Positions 52,879 through 64,000 of a stretch of DNA of 64,000 bases are shown piece after piece. This DNA is from Schistocerca nitens (lineage: Eukaryota > Arthropoda > Insecta > Orthoptera > Acrididae), in contig NC_064614.1 in the NCBI RefSeq assembly GCF_023898315.1, positions 503,022,109 to 503,086,108 on the forward strand, given 5' to 3'. Each line of letters begins with the position of its first letter. Within the stretch, counting starts at the first letter, position 1. Position numbers and translations under genes: made by a program. Below the pieces are notes generated by a model. That model was given only the letters and a program-made list of their open reading frames with translations. It did not search any database and was not told the origin of the DNA.

Positions 52879-54674
52879 CAGGGTGGTCCATTGATCGTGA
52901 CCGGGCCAAATATCTCACGAAATATGCGTCAAACGAAAAAACTAGAAAGAACGAAACTTGTCTAGATCGAAGGGGGAAACCAGATGGCGCTATGGCTGGC
53001 CCGCTAGATAGCGCTGCCATAGGTCAAACGGATATCAACTGCGTTTTTTTTAAATAGGAACACCCATTTTTATTACATATTCGTGTAGTACGTAAAGAAA
53101 TAGGAATGTTTTAGTTGGACCACTTTTTTCGCTTTGTGATAGATGGCGCTGTAATAGTCACAAACATATGACTCACAATTATAGACGAACAGTTGGTAAC
53201 AGATAGGTTTTTTAAATTAAAATACAGAACGTACGTACGTTTGAACATTTTATTTCAGTTGTTCCAATGTGATACATGTACATTTGTGAACTTATCATTT
53301 CTGAGAATGCATGCTGTTACAGCATGATTACCTGTAAATACCAAATTAATGCAATAAATGCTCAAAATGATGTCCGTCAACCTCAATGCATTTGGCAATA
53401 CGTGTAACGATATTCCTCTCAACAGCGAGTAGTTCGCCTTCTGTAATGTTCGCACATGCATTGACAATGCTCTGACGTATGTTGTCAGGCGTTGTCGGTG
53501 GATCACGTAAGCAAATATCCTTCAACTTTCCCCACAGAAAGAAATCCGGGGACGTCAGATCCGGTGAACGTGCTGGCCATGGTATGGTGCTTCCATCATG
53601 TTGGAAGTACATGGCCATTCTGTCATGCAGTGAAACATCTTGTAGTAACATCGGTAGAACATTACGAAGGAAATCAGCATACATTGCACCATTTAGATTG
53701 CCATCGATAAAATGGGGGCCAATCATCCTTCCTCTCATAATGTCGCACCATACATTAACCAGCCAAAGTCGCTGATGTTCCCCTTGTCGCAGCCATCGTG
53801 GATTCTCCGTTGCGCAATAGTGCATATTATGCCAGGTTACGTTACCGCTGTTAGTGAATGACGCTTCGTCGCTAAACAGAACGCGTGCAAAAAATCTGTC
53901 ATCGTCCCGTAATTTCTCTTGTGCCCAGTGGCAGAACTGTACACGACGTTCAACGTCGTCGCCATGCAATTCCTGGTGCATAACGTTGATGTAGCATTCT
54001 CAACACCGACGTTTTTGAGATTCCCGATTCTCACACAGTTTGTCTGCTACTGATATGCGGATTAGCCGCGACAGCAGCTAAAACACGTACTTGGGCATTA
54101 TCATTTGTTGGAGGTCGTGGTTGGCGTTTCACATCTGGCTGAACACTTCCCCTTTCCTTAAATAAGGTAACTATCCGGCGACCGGCCGGACACTTGGATG
54201 ATGTCGTCCAGGAGACCGAACAGCATACACAGCACACGCCAGTTGGGCATTTTGATCACAATAGCCATACGTCAACACGATATCGACCTTTTCCGCAATT
54301 GGTAAACGGTCCATTTTAACACAGGTAATGTATCACGAAGCAAATACCGTCCGCACTGGCGGAATGTTACGTGATACCACGTACGTATACGTTTGTGACT
54401 ATTACAGCGCCACCTATCACAAAGCGAAAAAAGTGGTCCAACTAAAACATTCATATTTCTTTACGTACTACTCGAATATGTAACAAAATATGGGGGTTCC
54501 TACTTAGAAAACGCAGTTGATATCCGTTTGACCTATGGCAGCGACATCTAGCGGGCCAACCATAGCGTCATCTAGTTCCCCTTCAATCTAGACGAGTGTC
54601 GTACTTTGTAATTTTTTCGTTTGATGCTTATTTCGTGAGATATTTGGCCCGGTCACTATCAGTGGACCACCCTG
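52879..54674 (-). mobile_element. Mariner-like transposon with long terminal inverted repeats
   Basis: The ends are cagggtggtccattgatcgt (left) and its near-complement (right), with TA at 52877-52878 and 54675-54676. The inverted repeats extend about 280 bp inward on each side, unusually long for mariner, and include ttagttggaccacttttttc and a matching partner at 54425-54450. Total length is 1.8 kb. Confidence 0.92.
53346..54240 (-). pseudogene. Mariner-like transposase with a catalytic-domain deletion
   Basis: The N-terminal piece (54031-54237) has RRIVTLFKERGSVQPDVKRQ and AAVAANPHISSRQTV, a helix-turn-helix and linker. After a frame change, the ORF 53346-53981 carries VLFSDEASFTNSGNV with Asp38, then MAMYFQHDGS with Asp129, then WPARSPDLTSPDFFLWG with Asp146. 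Only 16 residues separate the last two acidic positions, where relatives have more than twice that. About 25-30 codons are missing right after HDG. The rest of the C-terminal domain is open and ends GHHFEHLLH. It would bind its own ends and cut DNA if whole; this copy is very probably inactive. Confidence 0.85.
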
Positions 54675-54720
54675 TATACTGAATTCGTCGGCGACGAAAT
54701 ATTAAAGTCCAGCCTACATT

Positions 54721-56389
54721 TCTCTTTAATGCAGTCGTACGAATATGGTGATAATAGAAGGTCAGTTGTACTACTGGAAAATATTCCACCCCATCATTGA
54801 GTACGAAACATAAGAGAATGAAATGAGTCATCGATAATATTGAGGAAGTCCACAGTTTACATAGTATCTTTTGTATCTGTTTCAAGCCGCAGATGTCCGA
54901 GTGAATGTCCCCGTCTCTGCCAGTGGGCCCCTGGGTGTCCGGTTGAGCTTACACTCAGTAGGCGTTGCGGAAGACGGTGTGTCCCTACACGACTGTTGAT
55001 GTAGTGTGTCAGGAATAGCGATTTCTGAGACTGGGCACGTCGTTGCACTGTCCACGGACCATGTTACTGTGCCACTGCACGTCTCACTGATAATGGCTAC
55101 ACTTGACCATTTGTAGTCTAACTGTAATGTACATTCATTTTGTCGATAAGTATCGGCTTAACTGTTAATACAAACCATTTTAGACCTCCTTTGAGATGGA
55201 TAAGATCTTGCCGACCGCTAGTGTCGCTTCTGAAACACTCATAAAAAATAAAAGTTAAGTATGGTAACGACCAAAATAGTACGTTCACTCACCATACCTT
55301 TTATTATCTGTAAAAATATTGTTTTGTTTCTCTGTAAGGATGTGTTTCTATACTATTTGTATTTTGGGCCCGATTCGTTCCATCGTCGAAAGAAGAAAAT
55401 ACTGAGTGTATTATCTGTTTCACAGTTTCATGTTGTGTGACATCTGAATGTGACATGCCATCATAGATCCAGACTCAAAAGAGTCACATAATCGATATCC
55501 GCGCTGATGAGGTCCAGTATAATATTATTAAAGGCAAGATGCTGGACGGAAAGATTTACATTGAAGGGAGCAGGTGTCAGACGCCACTATCTAGAACTAT
55601 GCGCCAATTGTTCCGGGACACCTGTGCCTTCCTTGGCACTAGCCTCGACTATCGGCTGCTCTACAGGTTGCCTCCTGTCCTGCTTCCGACGCGCACCCTC
55701 TAGAGCGGGCCGGGAACACCGCCGCCGCCTCTCCTCCATTACTCATCCGCTGCCGACAGATACTAATGAGGGAGGGACGCGAACGTTCGACGAGAGTCGC
55801 CGTTTCCTTAACACCCGTTCACAGCTGCCGTCACACGTGCACCCCCTGTCAAAATTACTTAACTCGCAGTTTTCCGTATTCTCTGCACGTAGAGTCGACC
55901 GAAATGGTTACTCCGAATCACCAGGACTCGTCTTGAACCTTATGAACGAGTAAACTGTTGTTGAATCCCGGCCTCGCATCCACAAAATGTTGACTACTGT
56001 GCTGTCTAGACAGAAAAATGTTTAGTCCAGTGGGAACTATATGCGACGTAGTCTATTCACTCTCCCTCTTCCTGTAGAATGGTAATGACGTACTTATGGA
56101 TTCATTATCATTCATCTGAACATTCTACAATGTTAATACTGTGATCAAACTTGTACGGCCCATTGCTTTATTATTACGATCTCCTGTTTTGAATTTGGAA
56201 TTAGATTATATACTGCACCTTTACTGCAAATAGATCTGCAAGTTATTCATCCACGTATCTTCATGGTAACTAAAGTGCTTCCTAACAAATAGCCCCAGTG
56301 AGAGCTCGTAATTCGAAGGCACATGATACACCAAACCTATCGCTGTTAGCATCAAATGCGGACATTATGAGTTAGGCTTCCCCATGTAC
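54721..56389. other. No recognisable feature
   Basis: A 148-codon plus-strand ORF (55507-55953), partly in G+C-rich DNA, has no domain that I recognise. The remainder is unnamed. Confidence 0.3.
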
Positions 56390-56897
56390 GTTATAGGGAA
56401 TGAAGCAACAAGTTTACTGTGACCAGTCACTGTTTTTTTATTTCCGTAACTCGTTTCAAAGGCTTAAACTCCGCCATCGGGTGGATCGTTGTGTATCATT
56501 TCTGCATTTATGTGTTGTGTTACAGCTTTGGGGTAACCTGTGGCGCGGTCTCCAGTTGTCGCAGAATCCTTCCTCTGCCCTAATACATCACGTATAATCT
56601 GTCACACCTTGTAAACAAAGACGGTAATCACATATACATTGTCACACTTTGTGTATGAACATTGCTATCTTTGTTTACAGAGTTTGACAATGTATACGTG
56701 ATGTATTGCGACAGAGGTAGGAGCCTGTGACTACTGGAGACAGTGTCACAGTTTACCCCGAACTCGTAACACAGCACGTACATGGCATATAAATACACAT
56801 ACAGCCACCTGGTGATAGAGGTTTAAACCTATGAAATGCGTTGTGAAAATGAAAAATAGTGATTGGCAACAGTAAACTTGTTTCATTCTCTATGGCT
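56390..56897. repeat. Foldback element with ~240-bp arms
   Basis: The left arm from 56390 (tatagggaatgaag, caacaagtttactgtgacca, taatacatcacgtataatct) is mirrored by the right arm ending at 56896 (ttgtttcattctctatggc). Matching segments are spread along both arms; identity looks about 75%. The centre is about 30 bp. It has no ORF. Confidence 0.82.
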
Positions 56898-57113
56898 GTT
56901 AATGTGAACGCTCAACTTCTTAGCTGATATACAACCCTTTATTGAAGGTGTTTGTGGCTGTACAGCACACACAGGCTGAGACGGAACCTCATACCTACCA
57001 GCACCTACAATTACAAAATCCACACGAAAGTTCTACTTTTATTGTAAATGTGCCTGAAACTTCGCATTGAAAACAGAAAAAAATTGTTTTGAATTGGAAT
57101 AATTTCTGTTTTG

Positions 57114-57272
57114 GTGGTGGTAAGTTCCTATGGGGCCAAACTGCTGATGTCATCCGTCCCTAGCTAAGGAAAACACACACACCCATGCCCGAGGGAAGAC
57201 TCGAACCTCCGACGGCGGGAGCCGCGCGAACCACGGCAAGACGCCTACACCACGCGGCTACCCCGCGCGGCA
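57114..57272 (-). mobile_element. tRNA-derived SINE (family 2)
   Basis: The reversed family-2 head (cgcggctaccccgcgcggc) is at the right end, and the inverted B box gactcgaacctcc lies near 57199. A perfect 10-bp target duplication, ttctgttttg, is at 57104-57113 and 57273-57282. The tail is shortened. Confidence 0.92.
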
Positions 57273-57638
57273 TTCTGTTTTGAATAAGTGTTTTAGCAAT
57301 CAGAAACATGTACAGCCTGACTGAAGGTACTGATTCAAGCAAATAAATTGAAACTGAGTAATTTGCTTTGTTTCAAGCAAATAAATTGAAACTGAGTAAT
57401 TTGTTTTGTGTAACTTTAAGTACACAATTCATGGCTGAAGGCCTTAAAAGTTCCACGTCAATGTTAAACACTTGGTAGTTGTTTTCTCTAAACCCATCGC
57501 TACTCCTCTCTGTATTACTGGCAACTGAACACAAACAACAGGAAGAAACATCAGTTTACGTGTTGAATACTAAGCAATGAAAATTACATTGCGCACAAAT
57601 TAATTTGGACCATACCTGAGCAAATGGTATGACAGTAT

Positions 57639-57760
57639 ATGGGAGGGGTGGGGAGGGGTGGGGAGGGGGGGGAGGAGAGGGGTGGGGAGTGGAGGAGAGG
57701 GGTGGGGAGAGTAGGGAAGGGTAGGGAAGGGAAGGGAAAGGAAGGGAAGGGGAGGAGAGG
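57639..57760. repeat. G-rich simple repeat
   Basis: The tract is made of ggggtggggag and gggaagg units on the plus strand. ORFs across it are compositional. Confidence 0.92.
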
Positions 57761-57959
57761 ATTCCCCCATGTGCGACCACCACTCAGTAGGGGAGACGTA
57801 ATTCGACAGCAGAATCTTACAACACGAGCAGAACTTAGCTACAGGCAGCGAGTCTGCAAACGCTCATGTTAATAGGTTATTTAATTTGTAGGTGATTTAT
57901 TCATTGTTCACGTTTCAACCTTTTACGCAGGAAGCTAACATATGTAAAAGTAGAGTTTC

Positions 57960-58150
57960 GCTTCGTGGCCCTTGACGGGTCAATTGAGCCCGACCGATTA
58001 CCGTGTCATCCTCCGCCAATGACGTCACTAGATGCGGTATCGAGGCCCACGAGGAAGACAGGCCGTGGCGCGTACGTCACAGCACGTGACACTGCGGGCC
58101 TTATGAGTGCAAGCAGCCGTATTTGGAGGGAAGCGAGTATCTATTTCAGA
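57960..58150 (+). repeat. Fragment of the 5S-related repeat tail
   Basis: The words cgaccgattaccgtgtcatc, ctccgccaatgacgtcacta and gatgcggtat parallel the first part of the repeat at 14733. The 5S-like portion is absent. Confidence 0.5.
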
Positions 58151-58254
58151 TGAGTTTAATGATTTTTGACGGAGTGTTTAAATGCATGCAAGGTCTCGAC
58201 AGCACACTAGATACTTAGGACCTTTAGTGGGCATCTTTTCAATTACATACTGAA

Positions 58255-59260
58255 TTCTCGTGGGTCCTGCACGGAGCCGAGCGTTCGCGAATTGTGGTGG
58301 ACAATCCGACTAAAGTGCGCGTCATTTATGACGGCGGCCGAGTTTAGGTTCGTTCTGCGCATCTGACGTCACAAAACACAGTCAGCCAATGAACAGAGAA
58401 CGACGTTGCCAGAGCTCGACTGCAGTGCAGAGCACAGACGAGTGTCTTCAGTTTTAGAAATGTTCAGTCATAAATAAAGTAATTGAACAAAAGCTGGAAA
58501 AAGCATTCTTTATACCAATTGCTTCATATTCTATTAATTAATTAAATGAAACAAGCAATAATCCTCATAATTCAGGCGATAGCAAGGAAAGGTGTTTGTA
58601 TCATTCTCACAAACCGCTTTTTCGCAATAAAGAACAGCAGTAATTGTTTATTTCCTATTGTACTTCGACGAAACGTGAGTAATTCATAATCATACCAACA
58701 ATGTTTGTCAGTATTTTGCGTGATATTTTAAGTCCTCCGGGAGATATATTGAATGACGAGCTGCCTTAGCATAATGGTTAAAGTGTATGGCTGTTAAGCG
58801 GAGGTTCTGAGTTCAAACCTTGATCGGTGCTTGATATTTTATTTATTTAAAAACAATATCGAAGTGTCTTACTTCATGAATTTTATTCGTTTGGATGTAA
58901 TTTTTTGAAATTTTAGTGGCAACTAAAATCGACCATACGGCAAGTATACGCTATGGACTTTTACCTCTGTAAACTCTTCAAAATTTCGTGCAATGGTTTA
59001 CTACATCTAATGCTGCACAATAACTGCGTTGAACATCGAAGCAAAATTAAGTCATTTATGGGCGGAAGGTATCAGTCAAGAAGATGTGTAAAAATCAAAT
59101 TTTTGGGCCAAATAGTTTTTGTGAAACCGAATGATAAAGTGGGTCAAAGCAGTCGAAACACCATGTGTCTGCACAGGCGAGCAGTGCAATGATGACAAAA
59201 TCGCGCACATCGCGGAATGCGGGTAGAACGTCTCTGTAGCAGCGAAAGGGTTAATGTGGC
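58255..59260. repeat. Probable interspersed repeat with a tRNA-like segment
   Basis: I recall parts of this sequence (ggcggccgagtttaggttcg; caggcgagcagtgcaatgat) as repetitive in locust DNA, but I cannot verify this. It includes the tRNA-like segment at 58757-58832. No ORF of note is present. Confidence 0.4.
58757..58832 (+). repeat. tRNA-like sequence (possible Asn anticodon), likely pseudogene
   Basis: It has an A-box-like ttagcataatggttaaa and a B-box-like gagttcaaacc, with ggctgttaagc in the anticodon region (GTT, Asn). The arms pair poorly and the B box departs from consensus, so it is a tRNA pseudogene or SINE head. Confidence 0.5.
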
Positions 59261-59465
59261 CATGGTGGCTTTACTTCATAAACTGTGCGCTCCCCCCTAA
59301 ACGTAAGTTTGCGAGCTATACTATGGCGCTGCTTCTCTTGGTGCGTACAACTGGCAACGCTGCAATTTCCCGCATCTGGGTGGGTATGCGCGAACCGCCA
59401 AGATAAAAGAATTGAACTATAGTGTGACGTCACAAGTGCATTGCAGGGCCCGCATACCTCGTCGA

Positions 59466-59700
59466 CCCCATGCGGCATGGAGCGGCATGTAGTTAGCACA
59501 CCGCTCGCCCTGTCGTTAGTGGGTTCCTTTACCTAGGACTACTACTCGATCAGGTAGGTCCTCAGTTGGCCTCACAAAGCTGAATGCACTCCGTTACTAT
59601 CCTGCCACCAAGGAAAAACCCCTAGCGGTACCGAAATCGAAGCCCGCTCCCCTGCATGGCAGTCACGTGCGCTGAACAATCAGCTACAGACGCGGACGTA
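59466..59700 (-). mobile_element. tRNA-headed SINE sharing the 5S-repeat tail
   Basis: The plus strand starts with the tail module (cggcatgtagttagcacacc... tcagttggcctcacaaagct) and ends with an inverted tRNA-like head. On the minus strand that head reads gtccgcgtctgtagctgatt, with ggcttcgatttcgg as the B box. The 5S-derived repeat at 14733 carries the same tail with a different head. Confidence 0.72.
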
Positions 59701-60399
59701 ACACAGGCCACGCAGTAAGGTATTTGTGGATAGTAATAAACGTATGAACTGATCATTTATTCCTGATACTCACAAAAACCTGTCGCTTCTGTTCTTACAA
59801 CCAAGTAATCTTGGACAGATCGGATCCACTATACCTAAAAAATAGTCTGAAAACTAACAGAGCCCCATGACTCGCTTTTATTACTGCGGATATGCATCCC
59901 TCCACCCGACGGAGGTGCCCGGCGCTGAAATTTATCTTGGCGTTTCTCGCTAACAGAGCAATAACATGTAGTGTATTGTGTCCACGTGACGTGAGAGGCA
60001 TTGTGGAGGCCTTCCGCTCTGGAGGCGCCGTTATTAATTACGGCCGGAGACGTGTAGTACGTGCCCACGGATCCCGCTGTTGTTGTACTCTCCTCTACAA
60101 GGGCGCATATGAAATTTCTCACTCGAAGTTTCTTGTTGTACGTTTACGAATAATTCAGGGTGTAGATCGCAAGGCGCAGCGAACACGCTTCGAATAAACA
60201 CTGGAACACTTGCAGACGTTACTGCCCATATTAAATTACAGCGGGCTTTCAATAACTAATGTAAAACATAATTTTTCTCTGGTAGGTTGGTTTTCTTTAG
60301 AATTCCAATAATCCATATTATTCCCCACACTTTTGGCTACAAAACCTTATTTTCAACATATCTCAGTTCAATGCGACGGCTGTAGGCTATCTTACTGGA
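59701..60399. other. No firm feature
   Basis: Overlapping ORFs of about 100 codons on both strands (59835-60197) show no known domain. The last part may be the 3' flank of the mariner fragment that follows. Confidence 0.3.
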
Positions 60400-60600
60400 G
60401 GACATTTATGCCCGCATAGTACCACTCTACTAACGACGTCTGAGCCAGCGTCTTGCAGCATCAATAACTTTACCACCATTTACGTCCTGCTTCTCGCGGA
60501 GTGAATCCTTCATTGGACCAAACAGATGGAAGTCGGAAGGTGCGAAATCCGGGCCGTTGGGGGAGCGAAGGGAAGAACTCATAAGACGACTGCATCATGC
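60400..60600 (-). pseudogene. Mariner transposase C-terminal fragment
   Basis: Minus-strand translation gives DFAPSDFHLFGPMKDSLREK then VIDAARRWLRRR. This is the mariner region around the last catalytic acidic residue and the alpha-helical end. Upstream coding is not detectable. It is a short relic. Confidence 0.7.
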
Positions 60601-63386
60601 TCAAGTTTTATGTGTCAAGCTCCCTAGGCATTAAGGCGTAACAGGCGATATTAGCAGTTCTTTTGTAGTGGTTAAGATACCGCTGATGTTGCTGGGGGCA
60701 GTGGGAGTTATAGATGCGCGGCAACGGTTGGAGAATTTCAGAATCACCGAGCGCGCTTGCTGCTCGTTGGAGTAAGTCAGTGGCCAGTGGTCAAAGGTAA
60801 CTGTCGGTATAATGTCTGAAAGTGATAATGATAAGTATTTCAGTTCGCTACTGAAAATTCATGAGAACTAATTTCGTAAAGCAAAAATGTAGCGTGTAGA
60901 ATCGTGAGTTTTGAGCAGTTTGAAGGTCACGGAGGATTATGTTAATGGCAGTCATTAGCACCATAGGGCAAACTCAGTTCTTAGGCGACCGCGTATATGA
61001 AGAAACTTAATAATTCTTTCTCATTGATGTATGTGTAGATAATTATTCGACTTCATACCAAAGATTCATTTGAAAAATATTTAACACTGACTGACAAAAG
61101 AAGTATTACGCTCTTCGTTTATTAGCTTTAGTAATAGTTACCTTTCGATGTTCTCATGTCCTGGTGGTAAGACGTATAAACGAAGTGCTCTTCAGATTCA
61201 AGTGAAATGTGCTAAATAGTGAAGTCAGCTTCTGAAACAATACGATTTTCTTATTTACGATAACATGGATCCCAGCTCCTGTAGCTCTGGAAGATTATTA
61301 TTATTATTTTAAATTTGTATGGAGAATTTAGCTGGAGGCGACGATCGTCAGGACGGCGCTGCTCGACAGTAGAGTTACGTGAATGTGTTCATCTCTTTCC
61401 CTTCGTAGCCGCCAATGTCAATTTCATTATTTAGGTCATATTTGCCGCGACATTCAGAACGTGCAATCTTTCTTTTCATTTAATTGCGAAGTCCGATTAT
61501 TTTCTTTCTCACATGAATAAATGTGTTTTAGCCACAGTTCTTTTTACCGTGGCCATGGGGAATTATAGTACTTAGAACGTATAGTACTTAGAACGTACGT
61601 GCCTCTATCCCGATCGTACGTCCGCATACAGCTGAGTGTGTACCGACGTAACTATACTTATGGCCCATTTCTCTTACAGTATTATTTCTTATTTTGAACC
61701 ACTCACTCGCGAATGTACGTGCCCTCTTATTTTGTGTAGTCAGTCGGGTGTATTCCTTACTAAAGTTACTTTAAGTATTCAGTGTCTTACTTTCCATAAT
61801 TGACCTTTACCAGTGTCTCAACGGCGATTCACACGAAATATTACGCGAAATTGATACTAACTCTCATTTGAAAATTACGACACCGACTGACTAAGTTTCT
61901 AACAATTAAACAGGGCGGTTACATGCAGAAAACTTAAATACTGATAATAGTCCTGCACAATTTTTGACGAACTAAGTGAATAACTGAAATATTAAAAGGA
62001 AGCTGAATTGTGTGGCTAAGCAGGATGAATGATATTGGCCTGAGATCTACCGATGAGGGACTATAAACGTGCTAGAGTTAGCGAATAAACTGTGGTTAAT
62101 TTGTGTTACTTTTATCATTACAGAAAAATCGTTAGAAACGTATATACAGGATGCACGGCACAGATTGGTTTCGTCAAAAGTTTCAGGGAGGCCAGCGTGT
62201 CTGTGTAACGAACCCTTTCACTCGTAAAATTGCCATAAATTTGGCTCAACACTTTAATTACTAAAAGAAGTAGATAATGCAAGGTTTACTAGATCCAATC
62301 TGTGACATATCTGGTATACCGATAGGGCACGGTAGTAGCGATTTTACAGTGCAGACCTCGACGCCTGTACACTAGGAGCATCAAAATGATGTACATATAC
62401 CTTGTCCGAAAGAATTTCCACACGAGTACAGAAGGAATTACTCAAATTTCATCTTAACACGTCATCTGGAGTCACAGTTAGCTTAGAGATTGCCAGCGTT
62501 TCGTAGTTCCTTGCGTTTAGTGGTTGAAAATAAACGTATTGGAACAGGACCCTAACGATTGATGTTGATACCTCAGAAGGCACATAAACACACGTGCGTT
62601 GCCAACATGTTAGTATATACAAGCGAACATCACATTTTGTTACTGAAATGTCCAACGAGGTCACGGCTGTATCTGTGCTTGTAATTTGGAGCTTCGTTTC
62701 AAACAAATGCCAGGTGTGGAGGAGTGATGTGCTTTGATTTTATCAGCATTCTCGTCCAACGTGAAGGTACCTGACAAACTTGCAAAGACGCCCTTTTCGT
62801 TTAGAACACTCTTGCGCATCTATTTCAAAACGACAGTGTCCAATCACCAGCTGGTCACAATGCAAGAGGATTTTTTGGTCGGAAAGTAGATACACATTGC
62901 AGAAAACCCGCACAAAATACTTATCTTTTGTATTCGCGAAATTCATCGTAATTTACTTGTATCACAATTCTACATGTCCATCAGCATAGCTTTCTGTATT
63001 AAATAAAAATTTTGTTTCATTGCTTTTAGGAAAACCTTGACGGAAAGCAAGCCGATTTTCGTATGTTGCTCGTTGGTGGGCGGGAGGGGTTGGTGGTAGG
63101 AGGCAATGCTCACCACATGGGGACCACTAGGTAAGCCGCGCGTCACAAATGCAGGGTACGACTGTCATTCGGTTGCTGTAGGCTGGATACGGGTTGCTGA
63201 GCTGGAGGCCGCAGAGCGACGCCTGTCCACAACCTCTCCAAGCTGTGGGCGCGATTAAACGACGACTGTGCGACTCAGCGTTGGCACGGTTTACATCTCA
63301 GGGAAAGCGATTTTGGCTACAGCGGCTTAAACTTCTATAAAATTCAAGTTGTGCTGTGTAGCAATGGGGTGAATGGCTGTTGAGAC
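60601..63386. other. No recognisable feature
   Basis: This is 2.8 kb of unnamed DNA, mostly A+T-rich. It includes a TTATTA patch at 61287-61300. No coding or RNA motif that I can support is present. Confidence 0.35.
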
Positions 63387-63875
63387 TGTGGTGTCACCGC
63401 CAGACACCACACTTGCTAGGTGGTAGCTTTAAATCGGCCGCGGTCCATTAGTACATGTCGGACCCGCGTGTCGCCACTGTCAGTGATCGCAGACCGAGCG
63501 CCACCACACGGCAGGTCTCGAGAGACGGACTAGCACTCGCCCCAGTTGTACGGACGACTTAGCTAGCGATGCACACTGACGAAGCCTCGCTCATTTGCAG
63601 AGCAGATAGTTAGAATAGCCTTCAGCTAAGTCAATGGCTACGACCTAGCAAGGCGCCATAGCAATTGATAGTTATCGTATGAAGCATGTCTCATCAAGAA
63701 CGATGTATACAAATGATGGATTAAAGTTAAGTATTCCAGAAGCTACGTACTTTTCTTCATAGCATTCATTACATATCCTGTTTCAGACCTCACGCCATCC
63801 TGCGTGAGTTAACGCGTGCATTCGGCCTCCTCAACCAAGTAGTGTGCGTAGTGTTGGCTAACTGCTAACACTACA
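63387..63875 (+). mobile_element. Solo LTR
   Basis: The 489-bp unit begins tgtggtgtcaccgccagaca and ends ctgctaacactaca, with the TG...CA boundaries of an LTR. Five-base target duplications, gagac, lie at 63382-63386 and 63876-63880. No internal region is present, so it is a solo LTR left by recombination between two LTRs. The strand is inferred from the TG/CA orientation and from memory of this family. Confidence 0.88.
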
Positions 63876-64000
63876 GAGACAATCAATCGGTACCGGGCAA
63901 CTCCTGTGGCACCAATGAAATTCAGTTGTATTTGGATTGCGCAAGTATGTGATGACGTGGCCAAGTTCAATTGTATATCCCTCGTTACTTGAACGAACGA

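Larger units (their letters stand above)
52740..54720 (+). mobile_element. tRNA-derived SINE (family 3), split by a mariner-like element
   Basis: The left part (52740-52878) ends cttgtgctccgtcta, the family-3 3' region. The right part resumes at 54675 with tactgaattcgtcggcgacg and aaatattaaa, matching the expected continuation. The insertion point is the TA of the SINE's ctctaatga-type word. Confidence 0.75.

Noticed and set aside
55507..55953. 148-codon ORF as a gene
   Set aside because: Composition-driven length in a G+C-rich stretch; no recognised motif.
57556..57783. ORFs across the G-rich tract
   Set aside because: They are products of a simple repeat and carry no complex protein sequence.
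58757..58832. Functional tRNA-Asn gene
   Set aside because: The stems pair poorly and the B box departs from consensus.
1..64000. CRISPR array, bacterial operon or prophage
   Set aside because: The sequence is clearly metazoan repeat DNA with tRNA SINEs, LINEs and Tc1/mariner elements. There are no regularly spaced short repeats with unique spacers and no bacterial gene layout.

Overview
The window looks like intergenic or intronic DNA from a large, repeat-rich insect genome. The best guess is an orthopteran, probably a locust of the genus Schistocerca. That guess rests on recognising several tRNA-derived SINE families, an RTE-type LINE with a CAA-repeat tail, and Tc1/mariner families that I associate with locusts. 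No database search was possible. I find no host protein-coding gene that I can defend. Every coding stretch I can identify belongs to a transposable element, and nearly all of them are broken.

Layout. 1-5.7 kb: a mariner fossil, a Penelope-like (PLE) fragment split by a SINE, a second SINE, and a transposase fragment. 5.7-9.0 kb: a full-length RTE-type LINE with a 987-codon uninterrupted ORF and an 11-bp target duplication. 9.4-11.2 kb: a SINE and a complete but frameshifted Tc1 element. 14.7-15.0 kb: a repeat containing antisense 5S rRNA sequence. 15.6-18.1 kb: a large inverted repeat interrupted by a MITE and a Tc1-like element. 18.5-20.3 kb: a Tc1 fragment split by a hairpin, then SINE-type repeats. 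21.4-27.6 kb: SINEs, an antisense LINE carrying SINEs, and a mariner interrupted by both a SINE and a LINE 3' end.

28.2-31.5 kb: a nested Tc1 complex that holds a head-to-head pair of tRNA-bearing repeats and a second, complete Tc1. 32.1-36.2 kb: SINEs, then a nearly complete PLE (reverse transcriptase plus GIY-YIG nuclease) on the minus strand, split by a SINE and flanked by a foldback. 37.1-42.7 kb: a palindrome/tRNA repeat, two LINE 3' fragments, a full-length Tc1-like element, a foldback, and a mariner-like element split by a SINE. 43.3-46.6 kb: a second full-length RTE-type LINE, broken by two stops and one frameshift. 48.3-51.4 kb: diverged tandem repeats, a gypsy-type LTR/gag fragment, and pyrimidine-rich DNA. 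52.7-54.7 kb: a mariner-like element with long inverted repeats, inserted in a SINE. 56.4-63.9 kb: a foldback, SINEs, a mariner fragment, and a solo LTR with a 5-bp target duplication.

The elements do not form a pathway. The SINEs probably depended on LINE machinery for movement. The nested insertions give a relative time order: Tc1 and mariner hosts are older, with SINEs, LINE ends and other transposons landing in them later. The strongest leads are modular SINE heads and tails, the palindrome-bearing tRNA repeats, several foldback elements, and a LINE with an intact ORF but an altered catalytic motif.
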